Notes: generated by a model from the letters alone, not told the origin. 64,000 bases of DNA from Neisseria sp. KEM232 (GCF_002237445.1 NZ_CP022527.1:744001-808000); one strand, 5' to 3'. Shown: positions 37,823 through 47,115, counted from the first letter of the stretch. Translations and numbers: made by a program.

Positions 37823-40444
37823 ATGAAAACCACCGAACTGCGCCAAAAATTCCTGCAATTTTTCCAATCCAAAGGCCATACCGCCGTCCGCTCATCATCA
37901 TTAGTTCCCCACGACGACCCCACGCTCTTGTTTACCAACGCGGGCATGAACCAGTTTAAAGACGTATTTTTGGGCTTTGACAAACGCCCCTACACCCGCG
38001 CTACCACCGCGCAAAAATGCGTACGCGCAGGCGGCAAACACAACGACTTGGAAAACGTCGGCTACACCGCCCGCCACCACACCTTCTTCGAAATGATGGG
38101 CAACTTCTCCTTTGGCGATTACTTCAAACGCGACGCCATCCACTTCGCTTGGGAGTTCCTCACTTCCCCCGAATGGCTGAACATCCCCAAAGAAAAACTC
38201 TTGGCGACCGTGTATGCCGAAGATGACGAAGCCTACAACATCTGGCTGAACGAAATCGGTATGCCTGCCGAGCGCATCGTCCGCATCGGCGACAACAAAG
38301 GTGCGAAATACGCGTCCGACAACTTCTGGCAAATGGGCGATACCGGCCCTTGCGGTCCGTGTTCAGAAATTTTCTACGACCACGGCGAAGAAATCTGGGG
38401 CGGCATTCCCGGCAGCCCTGAAGAAGACGGCGACCGCTGGATTGAAATTTGGAACTGCGTGTTCATGCAGTTCAACCGCGACGAGCAAGGCAATATGAAC
38501 CCGCTGCCCAAGCCGTCCGTTGATACCGGCATGGGCTTGGAGCGCATGGCGGCCGTGATGCAGCACGTTCACAGCAACTACGAAATCGACCTGTTCCAAG
38601 ACCTGCTCAAAGCCGTTGCCCGCGAAACCGGCGCACCGTTCAGCATGGGCGAGCCGAGCCTGAAAGTCGTTGCCGACCACATCCGCTCCTGCTCCTTCCT
38701 GATTGCCGACGGCGTGATGCCTTCCAACGAAGGCCGCGGCTATGTACTGCGCCGCATCATCCGCCGCGCCGTGCGCCACGGTTACAAGCTCGGTCAGAAA
38801 CAAGCGTTTTTCTACAAACTCGTGCCCGATTTGGTGAAAGCGATGGGCGACGCGTATCCCGAGTTGAAAGAAAAACAAGCGCAAATCGAAGAAGCCCTGA
38901 AAAACGAAGAAAGCCGCTTCGCCCAAACTTTGGAAACCGGCATGGCTTTGCTGGAAAACGCCTTGACCAAAGGCAGCAACAAATTGGACGGCGAAATCAT
39001 CTTCAAACTCTACGACACCTACGGCTTCCCATACGATTTGACCGCCGACATCTGCCGCGAACGCAATATCGATTTGGACGAAGACGGCTTCAACCGCGAA
39101 ATGGAAGCCCAACGCGCCCGCGCCCGTGCCGCGCAAAACTTCAAAGCCAACGCGCAACTGGATTACACAGGCGCGGACACCGAGTTCACCGGCTACGAAA
39201 AACGCAGCCAAGAGACTAAAATCATCGCCTTATACAAAGGCAGCGAAGCCGTGGACGAACTCCAAGCAGGCGAAGCAGGCGTGGTCGTTTTGGAACAAAC
39301 CCCGTTCTATGCCGAAAGCGGCGGCCAAGTCGGCGACGTAGGCTTCATCTTCGCAGGCGAAAACCGCTTCCGCGTCGAAGACACGCAGAAAATCAAAGCC
39401 GCCGTACACGGACAATTCGGCGCAGTCGTATCAGGTCGTCTGAAAGTGGGTGATGCCGTATCCGCCGAAATCGACAACGACATCCGCAACAGCATCATGC
39501 GCAACCACAGCGTTACCCACCTGATGCACAAAGCTCTGCGCGACGTACTCGGCACACACGTCGAACAAAAAGGCAGCCTGCAAAACGCCGAGCTGACCCG
39601 CTTCGACATCTCCCACCCGCAAGGCATCAGCGCGGAAGAAATTGCCGAAGTCGAACGCCGCGTCAATGCCGCGATTATCGCCAACGTGCCCGTCAAAGTC
39701 GAAGCCATGCCCATTGAAGACGCGCAAAAATCAGGCGCAGTCATGCTCTTCGGCGAAAAATACGGCGACTTCGTCCGCGTCATCACCATGGGCGACTACT
39801 CCACCGAACTGTGCGGTGGCACCCACGTCGCCCGCACCGGCGACATCGGCTTCTTCAAAATCATCAGCGAAGGCGGCATCGCCGCAGGCATCCGCCGCGT
39901 AGAAGCCATCACCGGCCTTGCCGCGCTGGCATGGGCGCAAAACCAAGAAAGTTTGGTGAAAAACATCATCGCCGAAGTCAAAGCCCAAACCGAAAAAGAC
40001 GTACTCACCAAAATCCAAGCCAACGCCGCAAACACCAAAGCCTTGGAAAAAGAGTTGGCAAAAGCCAAAGCCGAACTCGCCGTCCACGCAGGCGCCAAAC
40101 TCTTGGACAACGCAAAAGACTTGGGCGCAGCCAAACTCGTCGCTGCCCAAATCGAAGCTGACGCAGCCGCCCTGCGCGAAATCGTTACCGATTTAACCGG
40201 CAAATCCGACAACGCCGTGATTCTTTTGGCGGCAGTAAACGACGGCAAAGTCTCCCTGTGCGCCGGCGTATCCAAACCGCTGACAAACAAAGTGAAAGCC
40301 GGCGATTTGGTCAAATTCGCAGCCGAACAAGTCGGCGGCAAAGGCGGCGGCAGACCGGATTTGGCACAGGCCGGGGGGACGGATGCTTCCCAAGTCGGCA
40401 CGATGCTGGATTCGGCAGAAGGCTGGGTTAGAGAGAAGCTGTAA
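37823..40444 (+). CDS. alaS: Alanine--tRNA ligase
   Basis: AlaRS charges tRNA-Ala and edits Ser- and Gly-tRNA-Ala. The 873-residue class II synthetase has motif 1-3 regions (FLGFDKRPYTRATTAQKC, HTFFEMMGNFSFGDYF), the editing-domain zinc site HSVTHLMHKAL near residue 563 and CGGTHV near 664, and the C-terminal oligomerisation/DHHA1 domain. An uptake sequence of the AGGTCGTCTGAA dialect is inside the gene (39433-39444, encoding SGRLK). The strand bias for TTG and A-rich codons differs from some neighbours, so part may be recombinant. Confidence 0.97.
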   Translation: MKTTELRQKFLQFFQSKGHTAVRSSSLVPHDDPTLLFTNAGMNQFKDVFLGFDKRPYTRATTAQKCVRAGGKHNDLENVGYTARHHTFFEMMGNFSFGDYFKRDAIHFAWEFLTSPEWLNIPKEKLLATVYAEDDEAYNIWLNEIGMPAERIVRIGDNKGAKYASDNFWQMGDTGPCGPCSEIFYDHGEEIWGGIPGSPEEDGDRWIEIWNCVFMQFNRDEQGNMNPLPKPSVDTGMGLERMAAVMQHVHSNYEIDLFQDLLKAVARETGAPFSMGEPSLKVVADHIRSCSFLIADGVMPSNEGRGYVLRRIIRRAVRHGYKLGQKQAFFYKLVPDLVKAMGDAYPELKEKQAQIEEALKNEESRFAQTLETGMALLENALTKGSNKLDGEIIFKLYDTYGFPYDLTADICRERNIDLDEDGFNREMEAQRARARAAQNFKANAQLDYTGADTEFTGYEKRSQETKIIALYKGSEAVDELQAGEAGVVVLEQTPFYAESGGQVGDVGFIFAGENRFRVEDTQKIKAAVHGQFGAVVSGRLKVGDAVSAEIDNDIRNSIMRNHSVTHLMHKALRDVLGTHVEQKGSLQNAELTRFDISHPQGISAEEIAEVERRVNAAIIANVPVKVEAMPIEDAQKSGAVMLFGEKYGDFVRVITMGDYSTELCGGTHVARTGDIGFFKIISEGGIAAGIRRVEAITGLAALAWAQNQESLVKNIIAEVKAQTEKDVLTKIQANAANTKALEKELAKAKAELAVHAGAKLLDNAKDLGAAKLVAAQIEADAAALREIVTDLTGKSDNAVILLAAVNDGKVSLCAGVSKPLTNKVKAGDLVKFAAEQVGGKGGGRPDLAQAGGTDASQVGTMLDSAEGWVREKL

Positions 40445-40533
40445 TTATGGGAAACTGCTTGAAAATATTTTCAAGTTTATCTATTATTATGTTTATAGTT
40501 TAATGAATTAATTTACGACTAAAGGATATTTTT

Positions 40534-42207
40534 ATGAGCTTAAATTTTGAATTTCCAAATATTTTAAGTCTATTTGATGAGTATAAAGACCCTAAGAGAA
40601 GTAACAGTTCAGCATTTTTAATCTGGTACCTTATTAACTATTATAGGCTAGATGAACAAGAAGCTATTGATAGTGTTTGCGATCAAAAAGGAGATAAAGG
40701 AATAGATGGGATTTATATTAATCATTCTGAAGGAGTGATAGATATTTTTCAGACTAAATTAACAGAAAAAAATGGACGTACATTAGGTGATACTGCATTA
40801 AAAGAATTTGTTGGGACATTACAACAAATTAAGACGAAAGAAAACGTTGATGCTTTATTAAATGATAAACAAACTAATCAGCAGTTGAAAGGATTAATAG
40901 ACAGAACTAATCTTAGTCAATATATGCATCAATATAGGGTTAGAGGCATCTTTATTTCCAATATGGAAATGGATAATAATGGATTAAGTTATCTTAATAA
41001 TCATAGTGATAATATTATTGTGCTTGGGCCAAAGGAGTTGAAAGAGGAGTATATTGACAGTACACGATACGTAGAAAATAACAGAGAATCTGTATTTACA
41101 ATAGGATCATCTGAGTATTTAAAATATAGTGTTGATGAGAATACATTTGCTATAATTTCTCCAATCAAGGCAAGCGAATTAGTCAAAATCAACGGAATAA
41201 GTAATCAAGAGGTATTTTCTTATAATGTTCGTGGGCATTTAGGAAATACAAGTGTAAATAAAGGCATTACTAGTAGTTTAAAGGATGTTTCACTTCATTT
41301 AAAATTTCCATTGTTTCATAATGGGATAACGGTAGTTTGTGAGAAGATCGATATTAACCAGGCAGCGAATAAGCTTATAATTAAAAATGCTTTTATTGTA
41401 AATGGTTGTCAGAGTTTATCTACATTATATAAAAATAGTAGAGAAATAACTGAAAATTTAAATATTTTAGTTAAATTTGTTCAAGTTTCTGTTGATTCGG
41501 ATTTAGCAAAAACTATTACTAATTTCTCTAATAACCAGAATGGTGTAAAAGCACGGGATTTTAAATCCAATAATCCTATTCAGATTAGATTAAAACATGA
41601 AATTGAAAAGAATTTCCCTGAGTATTTTTTTGAAATAAAAAGGGGTGAGACAGATAATACGAAAAAATATTATATTGTTAATGAAGATGCAGGTATTTGG
41701 ATGATGTCGTTTGACTTGAAAGAGCCTTGGGGAACGCATAGAAAATATCAGATCTTTGATGATAAGTATAATGAAATATTTTCGGGCCCAAATGTTGATG
41801 GCTATAGAATAGTTATGCTTTATTGGTTCAATGAAATAATTAAAGAAAAAATTATAGAGCTTGACAATAAGTTAATGGCAAAATATGCTTTAACCAAAAA
41901 TTTATTATTATATATATTGAGAGAATTATTAGAAACTGACCCTAAAGGGAATGACTTAATCAAAAATCCAATAAAGTATGTTCATGAATTAGATAGATTA
42001 AAAAAAGTAATATCAGTTATGGTTACTGACATTCTAATAGATTTAAATGCTGAAGTAAAAGATTTGGGAGAAGATTTTGACTACAAATCAAAACTAAGAG
42101 ATGCTGTTTGGATCAAAAAAATATGTAGCGATATTGTTAGTTCTTACAAAAAACAAGTAAGCAGAAATCGTATAAGTTCTTTTGAGGATGCGTGGAATTC
42201 AAATTGA
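40534..42207 (+). CDS. AIPR family (abortive infection phage resistance) protein
   Basis: The 557-residue product fits AIPR proteins linked to phage defence. The N-terminus shows a restriction-endonuclease-like core: GDKGIDGI (53-60) followed by DIFQTK (70-75), a D...(Q)xK arrangement of the PD-(D/E)xK fold. The AIPR domain follows (about 225-500), with FPLFHNGITVVCEK, FIVNGCQSLSTLY and TNFSNNQNGVKARDF as family segments. The gene is strikingly AT-rich in a GC-rich window and carries no uptake sequence, so it is recent foreign DNA. No methylase or partner adjoins it. Activity is inferred, not shown. Confidence 0.82.
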   Translation: MSLNFEFPNILSLFDEYKDPKRSNSSAFLIWYLINYYRLDEQEAIDSVCDQKGDKGIDGIYINHSEGVIDIFQTKLTEKNGRTLGDTALKEFVGTLQQIKTKENVDALLNDKQTNQQLKGLIDRTNLSQYMHQYRVRGIFISNMEMDNNGLSYLNNHSDNIIVLGPKELKEEYIDSTRYVENNRESVFTIGSSEYLKYSVDENTFAIISPIKASELVKINGISNQEVFSYNVRGHLGNTSVNKGITSSLKDVSLHLKFPLFHNGITVVCEKIDINQAANKLIIKNAFIVNGCQSLSTLYKNSREITENLNILVKFVQVSVDSDLAKTITNFSNNQNGVKARDFKSNNPIQIRLKHEIEKNFPEYFFEIKRGETDNTKKYYIVNEDAGIWMMSFDLKEPWGTHRKYQIFDDKYNEIFSGPNVDGYRIVMLYWFNEIIKEKIIELDNKLMAKYALTKNLLLYILRELLETDPKGNDLIKNPIKYVHELDRLKKVISVMVTDILIDLNAEVKDLGEDFDYKSKLRDAVWIKKICSDIVSSYKKQVSRNRISSFEDAWNSN

Positions 42208-42606
42208 ATCTCACATTATAAACAACCGCGTGCGTGGCTACGTCACACACCCTACCTGCGGGCGACGCAAACCTTAAGATTAAGGTGTAGGGTGTGTGCG
42301 GTACGCACGCACGCGGTTTTGTCGTTACCGAATGATTCCAAACCATGCCGTAATCCAGTCGGCAGCAAACGCAGCTTGGTTCATAGTCCAACGAAATCCT
42401 CATATTACTTGTAATATCAAAGGCCGTCTGAAAAATAATTTTCAGACGGCCTCTCTATAAAAAGCAGCCTGCACTTTCAGAAATTGAAATGCAGGCTGCT
42501 TTTTATAGTAATTAGAAAAAAACGCGCAATATTTTTATACTGTACATCATGTAGCAGTCCATACCTGCTTCCCTGCCAACTTATTTACTGAACGAACAGG
42601 AATAAC
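42208..42606. other. Gene-free stretch between AIPR gene and CPBP gene
   Basis: This 399-base gap contains two opposed copies of the ACCGCGTGCG...CACACACCCTAC hairpin module (42228-42256 and about 42284-42318), an AG-DUS inverted pair (about 42420-42452), and a perfect AAGCAGCCTGCA pair (42462-42473 and 42490-42501), followed by an AT-rich promoter-like region. A 20-codon minus-strand frame (42384 to 42325, MNQAAFAADWITAW) may be the torn 5' end of another gene. Confidence 0.5.
42462..42501. repeat. Perfect inverted pair AAGCAGCCTGCA (Kingella king3-type uptake dialect)
   Basis: AAGCAGCCTGCA (42462-42473) and TGCAGGCTGCTT (42490-42501), with extended complementarity in the loop flanks (CTTTCAG/AAATTGAAA region). 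It is the only pair of this dialect in the window and directly precedes the CPBP gene. Confidence 0.75.
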
Positions 42607-43429
42607 ATGCAGAACCCCTCTTCAGAAAAACCGACAGCCGGTTATTCGCATCCGTGGCAATACTTTCTGCTGGTGTACGCTTTGAGTGCGCCGTTTTGGC
42701 TGCTGTCTTTGTTTCTCAAACACAGTCCTCTGCCTGATAATCTGCCGCTGACCGACATCGGCGCGGCACTCACTCCGACGATTGCCGCCGCGTTGTTACG
42801 TTACCGCGAGGGCGGAATAGCGGCGGTGCGCAGCTTGTTTGGACGTGTGTTTGATTACGGTCGGATAAAGCATTCTGCCTATTTTTGGACGGCAATACTG
42901 ATTTTTCCCCTGCTTTATCTGCTGACTTATGTCGCGATACGCCAAACAGGACAAACCATACCCGCCTTGTCCGTATCGTTTGCGCCGCTTGCCGGTGCGT
43001 TCGTCATGTTCTTTATCGCGGCAGTTGCCGAGGAATTGGGCTATGCCGCCTACGCTACGGAAAGCCTGCAACGGGCGTTTTACCCCGCTTGTTACGGCGC
43101 TGATTATCGGGGTGCCGTGGGCATTGTGGCATTTGCCGTCCATGATTGCCGTGGGGCAGCCTGCCGAACTGATCGCGTGGGGGCTGGCAGGGACGGTTGC
43201 CGTGAGGATTATCTATATATGGCTGTATAACGGCAGCGGCGGTTCGGTATTTGTATTGATTGCGTGCCACACGGTTGCCAATACCGCGCGGACGGGCTTT
43301 CCGGGCGGACGGGCGGCATATGAAAACGGCGACGGCATGATTCCATACGGAATTATCATCATCGCGGCGGTAATTGTGATGGTTTTTTGGCGTAAGGCGA
43401 TGTGTTCATCTGATAGCAAGCAGACGTAG
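42607..43429 (+). pseudogene. CPBP family intramembrane protease gene, frameshifted
   Basis: The first frame (42607 onward) encodes four hydrophobic segments and the motif AEELGYAAYATESLQRAF. The family continuation TPLVTALIIGVPWALWHLPSM, with the second-motif His, and CHTVANT, with the third-motif HxxxN, lie in another frame to 43429. A single extra T in the TTTT run at 43078-43081 explains the break; with three Ts the protein is continuous, about 273 residues. CPBP (Abi/CAAX) proteases process peptides or act in bacteriocin immunity. The EE motif lacks the usual following Arg, so activity is doubtful even if repaired. Confidence 0.75.
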
Positions 43430-43553
43430 GCTGGGCCATGATCCAACAAAACCTTCAATCCTGCCAAGATATTGGGTTTATCAATCCATCCTATGACGGC
43501 ACGCCTTGGGTTAGAATAGGATTGTTTCGTTTGTAACCGGACAGGAGAAAACC

Positions 43554-44051
43554 ATGAGAGTAACGAGTGCGGCCATTGTTAATGGGGAGTTTGAAGATAA
43601 ATACGGCAAGCGGGGCGGGCAGTTTAGTCCGAACGGGATGCCGACTTATTCGATTCCCTTTGAAATCAGCGGTGCGCCGGAGGGTACGCAGTCGTTTGCC
43701 GTGGTGTTGGAAGACAAAGACGCGGTTACCGCCAGCGGTTTTGTGTGGATTCATTGGCTGATTGCCGATTTGACGCGCACTTCGCTGGCGGAAAACGACA
43801 GCATCGCCGCCACGGATTTTGTGCAGGGCGCGAACAGTTGGGCAAGCGTGCTGGGCAAGCTCAGCATCGAAGAGGCGTCAAGCTACGGCGGCATGGCGCC
43901 GCCGAACTGCCGCCACCGCTACGAGCTGATTGTCTATGCGCTTGATACCAAGCTGGGTCTGCCGCAGGGCTTCCGTTTCAACGACTTGCACTTTGCGATG
44001 CAGGGCCATGTGTTGGCGAGTGCTTCGGTGATGGGCACTTATGATGTGTGA
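43554..44051 (+). CDS. YbhB/YbcL family (PEBP-like) protein
   Basis: This 165-residue cytoplasmic protein belongs to the phosphatidylethanolamine-binding-protein fold: FAVVLEDKDAV, the FVWIHWLIADL segment, YGGMAPPNCRHRYELIVYALD with the anion-pocket Pro and His residues, and the terminal HVLASASVMGTYDV. Bacterial members have no settled function. It follows the CPBP gene by 124 bases but has its own RBS (GGAGAAAACC). A DUS pair follows. Confidence 0.88.
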   Translation: MRVTSAAIVNGEFEDKYGKRGGQFSPNGMPTYSIPFEISGAPEGTQSFAVVLEDKDAVTASGFVWIHWLIADLTRTSLAENDSIAATDFVQGANSWASVLGKLSIEEASSYGGMAPPNCRHRYELIVYALDTKLGLPQGFRFNDLHFAMQGHVLASASVMGTYDV

Positions 44052-44208
44052 GGCCGTCTGAAAACAGGCGGTGCGGTCGCACCATGTTCCGAGAGGCCGT
44101 CTGAAAAGGTTTTCAGACGGCCTCCTGCGCTATAATCGGCTGCCTTTCGGCTGTGTGTTTCAGGCCGTCTGAAAGCGTTTCAGACGGCCTCTTCAAAAAG
44201 GAAAAAAC

Positions 44209-45237
44209 ATGATTACCCCCCAACAGGCCATCGAACGCCTGATCAGCAACAACGAGCTTTTCTACGACGAAATGACCGACCTGATGCGCCAAATCATGAG
44301 CGGCCAAGTCGCCCCCGAGCAGATAGCCGCCATCATGACCGGCCTGCGCATCAAAGTGGAAACCGTGTCGGAAATCACCGCCGCCGCCGCCGTGATGCGC
44401 GAGTTTGCCGCCAAAGTGCCCGTATCGGATGCGGAAAACCTGGTCGACGTGGTCGGCACGGGCGGCGACGGCGCGAAAACCTTCAATATCTCCACCACCG
44501 CCATGTTCGTTGCCGCCGCAGCGGGCGCGAAAGTAGCCAAACACGGAGGCCGCTCCGTTTCTTCGTCCAGCGGCGCGGCCGACGTGCTCGAAAGCATGGG
44601 CGCCAACCTCGGCCTGACGCCCGAACAAATCGCGCAGGGCATAGAACAAACCGGCATCGGCTTTATGTTCGCGCAAAACCACCACACCGCCATGCGCCAC
44701 GTCGCCCCCGTGCGCCGCTCGCTGGGTTTCCGCAGCATTTTCAACATCCTCGGCCCGCTTACCAACCCCGCAGGCGCGGCCAACCAGCTTTTGGGCGTGT
44801 TCCATACCGACCTGTGCGGCATCCTGTCGCGCGTTTTGCAACAGCTCGGTTCGCGCCACGTCCTCGTCGTCTGCGGCAGCGACGGCCTCGACGAAATCAC
44901 CCTCACCGGTAGCACCCGCGTGGCCGAACTGAAAGACGGCCGCATCAGCGAATACGACATCCGTCCCGAAGATTTCGGCATCGCCGCACGCCGCAACCTC
45001 GATGAAATCCGCGTTGAAGACAGCGGGCAGTCGCTGGCGAAAATGAACGAAGTGCTCGGCGGACAACACGGCGCAGCGCGCGACATCGTCCTGCTCAACG
45101 CCGCCGCCACCCTCTACGCGGGCAACACCGTCCCCGACATCGCCCAAGGCATCGAAGCCGCCCGCACCGCCATCGATTCGGGCAAGGCCGAAGCAAAACG
45201 GCAGGAGTTTCTGGCTTTCGGTCAGCAGTTTGCCTGA
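44209..45237 (+). CDS. trpD: Anthranilate phosphoribosyltransferase
   Basis: TrpD attaches phosphoribosyl to anthranilate, the second committed step of tryptophan synthesis. The 342-residue protein has the family core VDVVGTGGDGAKTFNIST for PRPP binding, KHGGRSVSSSSGAADVLE, HHTAMRHVAPVRRSLGFRS, and the nucleotide-site RPEDFG segment. The start follows AAAGGAAAAA. No other trp gene adjoins; a DUS hairpin (45257-45284) ends the gene. Confidence 0.97.
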   Translation: MITPQQAIERLISNNELFYDEMTDLMRQIMSGQVAPEQIAAIMTGLRIKVETVSEITAAAAVMREFAAKVPVSDAENLVDVVGTGGDGAKTFNISTTAMFVAAAAGAKVAKHGGRSVSSSSGAADVLESMGANLGLTPEQIAQGIEQTGIGFMFAQNHHTAMRHVAPVRRSLGFRSIFNILGPLTNPAGAANQLLGVFHTDLCGILSRVLQQLGSRHVLVVCGSDGLDEITLTGSTRVAELKDGRISEYDIRPEDFGIAARRNLDEIRVEDSGQSLAKMNEVLGGQHGAARDIVLLNAAATLYAGNTVPDIAQGIEAARTAIDSGKAEAKRQEFLAFGQQFA

Positions 45238-45256
45238 CGGGTTTGCCGGTAGAAAA

Positions 45257-45284
45257 AGGCCGTCTGAAGATTTTCAGACGGCCT
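45257..45284. terminator. DUS hairpin terminator of trpD
   Basis: AGGCCGTCTGAA (45257-45268) and TTCAGACGGCCT (45273-45284), very short loop. Another DUS pair (about 45337-45376) serves the opposing LysR gene. Confidence 0.65.
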
Positions 45285-45397
45285 TTGGGCTTTCCATCCT
45301 TTTGTTTTGCCGACATCCATATTAAAAAAGCAAAAAGGCCGTCTGAAAACCCGAAATCAGGTTTCAGACGGCCTTTTTGTCTGCCCGCCCCACCCTT

Positions 45398-46291
45398 TCA
45401 GACGGCCTCTTCCGTTTCCCCCAAGCGATCGCGCAGCCACTGCTGTGCGGGGTCGGCATGGCTGCGTTCGTGCCAGACGAGAAGTTTGTCGTAGCTGCCG
45501 ACGGCAAAAGGCAGATCGCGCACGGCAAGATCGGTTTCGTGCCGCACTAGGCGCGAGGGGACGACGGCGAACAAATCGCTTTGGCGCAAAATGGCGGGAA
45601 TCTGCGCGAAGCCCTGCACGGATACGGCGACGCGGCGAGCGTGGCCGGTTTGCGCCAAGGCTTCATCGACTGCGCCGGAGAAGCCGCCGCCGTAAAACGA
45701 GCCGAGCACGAAATCTTGGGCGCAGAAGGTGTCGGTGTTCCAAGTTTGCTTTAAAACGGGGTGGTCGCGGCGCATGGCGCAGACGAAGTGTTCTCGGTAG
45801 AGCACTTTGTAGCGCAGCCTCTCGGGCGCGGCAACGCGGGCGACGACGGCGGCATCGAGCGCGCCCTGCGCCAGCCGCTCTTCCATCTGCGCGTGTTGCA
45901 GGCTGAAAAAGGCGGTTTTGACATTGGGCGCGAGGGTACGGATTTTTTGCAGAAAGGGCAGGCCGACGCCGGTGAAGCTGTTGTCGGTGATGCCGATTTT
46001 GAACACGGTATCGAGCGCGGCGGGATTGAATTCGGCGGGCTGAACCAGCGCGTCGATTTCGCCCAAAATCCGCGCCAGCGGTGCGGCCAAAGCGCGGGCG
46101 CGCTCGGTAGGCACCATGCTCTGAGGCGTGCGCACCAAAAGCGGGTCGTCAAAATGATGGCGCAAACGCGCGAGCATGCCGCTTACCGTCGGCTGCGTGA
46201 GCGACAAACGCGCCGCCGCGCGGGTAACGCTCTGCTCTTCAATCAGGGCGTGCAGGGTTTTGAGCAGGTTTAAATCGAGATTGGCGGGCAT
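45398..46291 (-). CDS. LysR family transcriptional regulator
   Basis: The 297-residue protein has the N-terminal LysR helix-turn-helix (LDLNLLKTLHALIEEQSVTRAAARLSLTQPTVSG...LARLRHHFDDPLLVR) and a C-terminal effector domain. The sequence belongs to the NodD/LinR-like branch with the PTERA motif after the wing. The TGA stop lies inside a DUS (C-terminus TEEAV). The target is unknown; the nearest gene is the toxin-antitoxin pair rather than a divergent operon, so local control is unlikely. Confidence 0.9.
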   Translation of the reverse strand: MPANLDLNLLKTLHALIEEQSVTRAAARLSLTQPTVSGMLARLRHHFDDPLLVRTPQSMVPTERARALAAPLARILGEIDALVQPAEFNPAALDTVFKIGITDNSFTGVGLPFLQKIRTLAPNVKTAFFSLQHAQMEERLAQGALDAAVVARVAAPERLRYKVLYREHFVCAMRRDHPVLKQTWNTDTFCAQDFVLGSFYGGGFSGAVDEALAQTGHARRVAVSVQGFAQIPAILRQSDLFAVVPSRLVRHETDLAVRDLPFAVGSYDKLLVWHERSHADPAQQWLRDRLGETEEAV

Positions 46292-46429
46292 GGAGGGGTT
46301 TCCGTGGTGAGGTGGGCTGCCGCGTTTTCAGGCTGCCTTGTGCGTTTCCAAAACCAAATGCAAACATAAGGCCGTCTGAAAACCGGTTTGAGCTTTTCAG
46401 ACGGCCTTTGGCATCAGTAGACAAACGCA

Positions 46430-46855
46430 TCAGATTTCGCCAAACGGGTTGAGCAGCGGTACTTGCAAATCCTGAAAATCGCGGCTGTTGCGCGTAACCA
46501 GCGTGAGGTCGTGGCGGATGGCGCAGGCGGCGATGAGGGCGTCGTTGTAGGGGCGGCGGTCGGGGATGTGCAGGCGGGCGCAGACGCGGGCGGTGTGGCG
46601 GTCAACGGGCAGGATGCGCGTGTCGAAAGTGGGCAGTACCGTGCCTTCCAGCCAGTTTTCCAAACGCGCAAACTGCGCTTCGTCGCCGCGATGACGTACG
46701 CGCAAAATACCCTGCTCGATTTCCAGCAGGGTGATGACGCTGAGGTAGCAGCGGTCAAAATCCACGCGCTCTGCCCAAGCGGCTACGGCGGGATGCACTT
46801 TGCCTTGGCTGATTTTGCGGATTTCCGATAATACATTGGTATCCAGCAGATACAT
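46430..46855 (-). CDS. PIN-domain toxin (VapC/FitB-like)
   Basis: PIN-domain toxins are Mg-dependent ribonucleases. The 141-residue protein has the acidic residues expected: Asp5 (LLDTNVLSE), Glu45 (LLEIEQG), Asp105 (RPYNDALIAA) and the TRNSRDF pair near 121-127. It overlaps the antitoxin gene by one base (TGATG), which couples translation. Neisseria FitB belongs to the same family but is only distantly similar. Cleavage target unknown. Confidence 0.88.
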   Translation of the reverse strand: MYLLDTNVLSEIRKISQGKVHPAVAAWAERVDFDRCYLSVITLLEIEQGILRVRHRGDEAQFARLENWLEGTVLPTFDTRILPVDRHTARVCARLHIPDRRPYNDALIAACAIRHDLTLVTRNSRDFQDLQVPLLNPFGEI

Positions 46856-47100
46856 CAGAAATCCACCTCGCGCTGAACGATGGGGCAGCGGGGGAACTCC
46901 ACTTCAATCCAGTCGGATTCGGGGTCGCTCAATGATTCCGCCAAACTCGGCTTGCCCGCTTGCAGCGACTGATACGCCGCATAATTCATCAACACATAAG
47001 CCGGTTCGCCACGGTCGGTAATGCACACGGGCGCGGTGTCGCTCATGTTTTTGGCTTTGGCAACGTTTTGGTTAAATTCGCGGCTGCTGATGGTTTGCAT
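46855..47100 (-). CDS. Phd/YefM-type antitoxin
   Basis: The 81-residue protein begins MQTISSREFNQNVAKAKN, the Phd/YefM N-terminal DNA-binding pattern, then APVCITDRGEPAYVLMNYAAY, with an acidic C-terminal tail that should cover the toxin. I start at 47100 because AGGAGA sits upstream; the longer frame to 47136 has no RBS. Antitoxin first, toxin second, one-base overlap, is the typical type II layout. Pairing of Phd-type antitoxin with a PIN toxin is common. Confidence 0.88.
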   Translation of the reverse strand: MQTISSREFNQNVAKAKNMSDTAPVCITDRGEPAYVLMNYAAYQSLQAGKPSLAESLSDPESDWIEVEFPRCPIVQREVDF

Positions 47101-47115
47101 GATGGTCTCCTGATG

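Noticed and set aside
46430..47100. Identification of the PIN pair as FitAB
   Set aside because: FitA is a ribbon-helix-helix protein, but the antitoxin here is Phd/YefM-type, so only the toxin fold is shared.
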